This document shows, one piece after another, positions 4,735-5,494 of a stretch of 5,494 bases of DNA. Source of the DNA: Pseudomonadota bacterium (GTDB lineage Bacteria; Pseudomonadota; Gammaproteobacteria; Steroidobacterales; Rariloculaceae); the NCBI GenBank assembly GCA_009843005.1, contig VYEH01000064.1, forward strand, positions 1 through 5,494, in the 5' to 3' direction. A program made the translations under genes and the position numbers. Each line of letters begins with the position of its first letter. The first letter of the stretch is position 1. Below the pieces are notes generated by a model. That model ran no database searches. It worked only from the letters and a program-made list of their open reading frames with translations, and was not told the DNA's origin.

Positions 4735-5494
4735 TCAGTTGCGCGCGACCGCATCCCGCAGCGCAGTCACCACGCGATCCTGATCGCCTTCCGCAAGGTA
4801 GGGGTGCATCGGCAGACTGATCACCCGCTGCGCGACATCCTCGGCAATCGGAAACCGCCGGCCGGCGTCTCCGGCCGCGTACGCCGGCTGCCGATGCAAC
4901 GGCACCGGGTAGTGAACCGCAGTCGGGATATCCCTTGACGCCATGAACTTCCTGGCGGTCGACCGATTGGGCACTTCAACCGTGTATTGGGCGAAAACCG
5001 AGCGGTTGTGCGGCTCCACGTACGGCGGGCGTACCACACGCTCCGGAGTACAGTCCGCGAATGCCTCCTCGATCAGCGCACCATAACGATGCGCCACCCG
5101 TTGCCTTGCCTCCAGCTCGTCTTCAAAGACATCAAGCTTGGCCAGCAGAATGGCTGCCTGCAGCGTATGCATGCGGCCGTTGATCCCGACCCGGACATGA
5201 TGGTAGCCCCGGTCCTGACCATGCACCCGAAGCTCCCCGGCCACCCGGGCCAGCTCGTCATCGTCCGAAAATACGGCCCCGCCTTCGCCGTAGCACCCCA
5301 GCGGCTTGGACGGGTAGAACGAGGCGGCGGCCAGGGAACTCAGGGCGCAGGAGAACCGTTCCTTGTACGTGGCGCCGAAACTCTGGGCCGCATCTTCGAT
5401 GACGGTGACTCCGTGACGGGCGCCGATCCCGTTGATCCGGTCGAAATCGGCGCACTGCCCGAACAGGGAGCCCGCCATGATCGCCCGGGTGCGC
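4735..5494 (-). CDS. wbpE: WbpE-like sugar-nucleotide aminotransferase, N-terminus cut off
   Basis: A PLP-dependent DegT/DnrJ/EryC1/StrS-family aminotransferase; 252 C-terminal residues are visible. The frame is open through the right edge, and the ATG at 5478 is internal, since 'RTRAI' before it belongs to the fold. About 120 N-terminal residues are missing compared with Pseudomonas WbpE (about 359 residues). 'VIEDAAQS' supplies the Asp that contacts the PLP ring nitrogen (codon 5392-5394). 'FYPSKPLGCYG' supplies the Schiff-base Lys (codon 5305-5307, equivalent to WbpE Lys185). 'SLFGQCADFD', 'HGQDRGYHH' and 'SLPMHPYL' also match WbpE closely from memory. WbpE transfers an amino group from glutamate to C3 of UDP-2-acetamido-3-oxo-glucuronate on the way to 2,3-diacetamido uronic acids of O-antigen. 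The exact substrate here is inferred. It ends 16 bases from tRNA-Val, with no visible terminator. Confidence 0.92.
   Translation of the reverse strand, partial: RTRAIMAGSLFGQCADFDRINGIGARHGVTVIEDAAQSFGATYKERFSCALSSLAAASFYPSKPLGCYGEGGAVFSDDDELARVAGELRVHGQDRGYHHVRVGINGRMHTLQAAILLAKLDVFEDELEARQRVAHRYGALIEEAFADCTPERVVRPPYVEPHNRSVFAQYTVEVPNRSTARKFMASRDIPTAVHYPVPLHRQPAYAAGDAGRRFPIAEDVAQRVISLPMHPYLAEGDQDRVVTALRDAVARN

Noticed and set aside
4700..4760. tRNA-Val 3' end as an integration (att) site of a genomic island
   Set aside because: No integrase gene and no second copy of the tRNA 3' end are visible in the window; the idea rests only on the presence of a tRNA.
5476..5478. ATG at 5478 as start of the aminotransferase
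   Set aside because: The frame remains open to the edge and the residues before it (RTRAI) match the conserved fold, so the Met is internal and the gene is partial.

Overview
The window looks like GC-rich chromosomal DNA from a proteobacterium, most likely a gammaproteobacterium. This rests on a canonical bacterial glutamyl-tRNA synthetase, a tRNA-Val with the CAC anticodon and an encoded CCA end, clear Shine-Dalgarno sites, and a WbpE-type aminotransferase very like the Pseudomonas O-antigen enzyme. The lineage is inferred from remembered family sequences, not from a search. I see no mobile element, CRISPR array, rRNA or frameshifted gene.

Left part (1-1594, + strand). A 120-base leader holds a 7-bp direct repeat and a good ribosome binding site. 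Two small exported proteins of unknown function follow. The first (121-984) has 287 residues and carries a 'PDLSGVW' motif after its signal peptide. The second (1095-1520) has 141 residues and is a DUF6152-type protein whose predicted mature end begins His-His-Ser-Phe. The two are separated by a 110-base gap holding an imperfect hairpin. A second bulged hairpin lies just after the DUF6152 stop codon.

Middle (1594-4441). gltX (+) encodes a full-length glutamyl-tRNA synthetase. It converges, across 85 bases, on ugd (-), which encodes a full-length UDP-glucose 6-dehydrogenase with its catalytic cysteine in place.

Right part (4442-5494). A 202-base divergent region carries a -10 box for ugd on one strand and a credible -35/-10 pair for tRNA-Val(CAC) on the other. 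The tRNA ends 16 bases before the stop codon of an oppositely oriented aminotransferase gene (wbpE-like, -), which runs off the right edge.

How the genes fit together. ugd makes UDP-glucuronate. The WbpE homologue belongs to the route from UDP-GlcNAc to 2,3-diacetamido uronic acids, so the right side is probably the edge of a surface-polysaccharide (O-antigen or capsule) locus next to the housekeeping genes gltX and tRNA-Val. The left pair is a separate exported module. It is the best candidate for undescribed biology here, because the DUF6152 product may expose an N-terminal histidine able to bind a metal.
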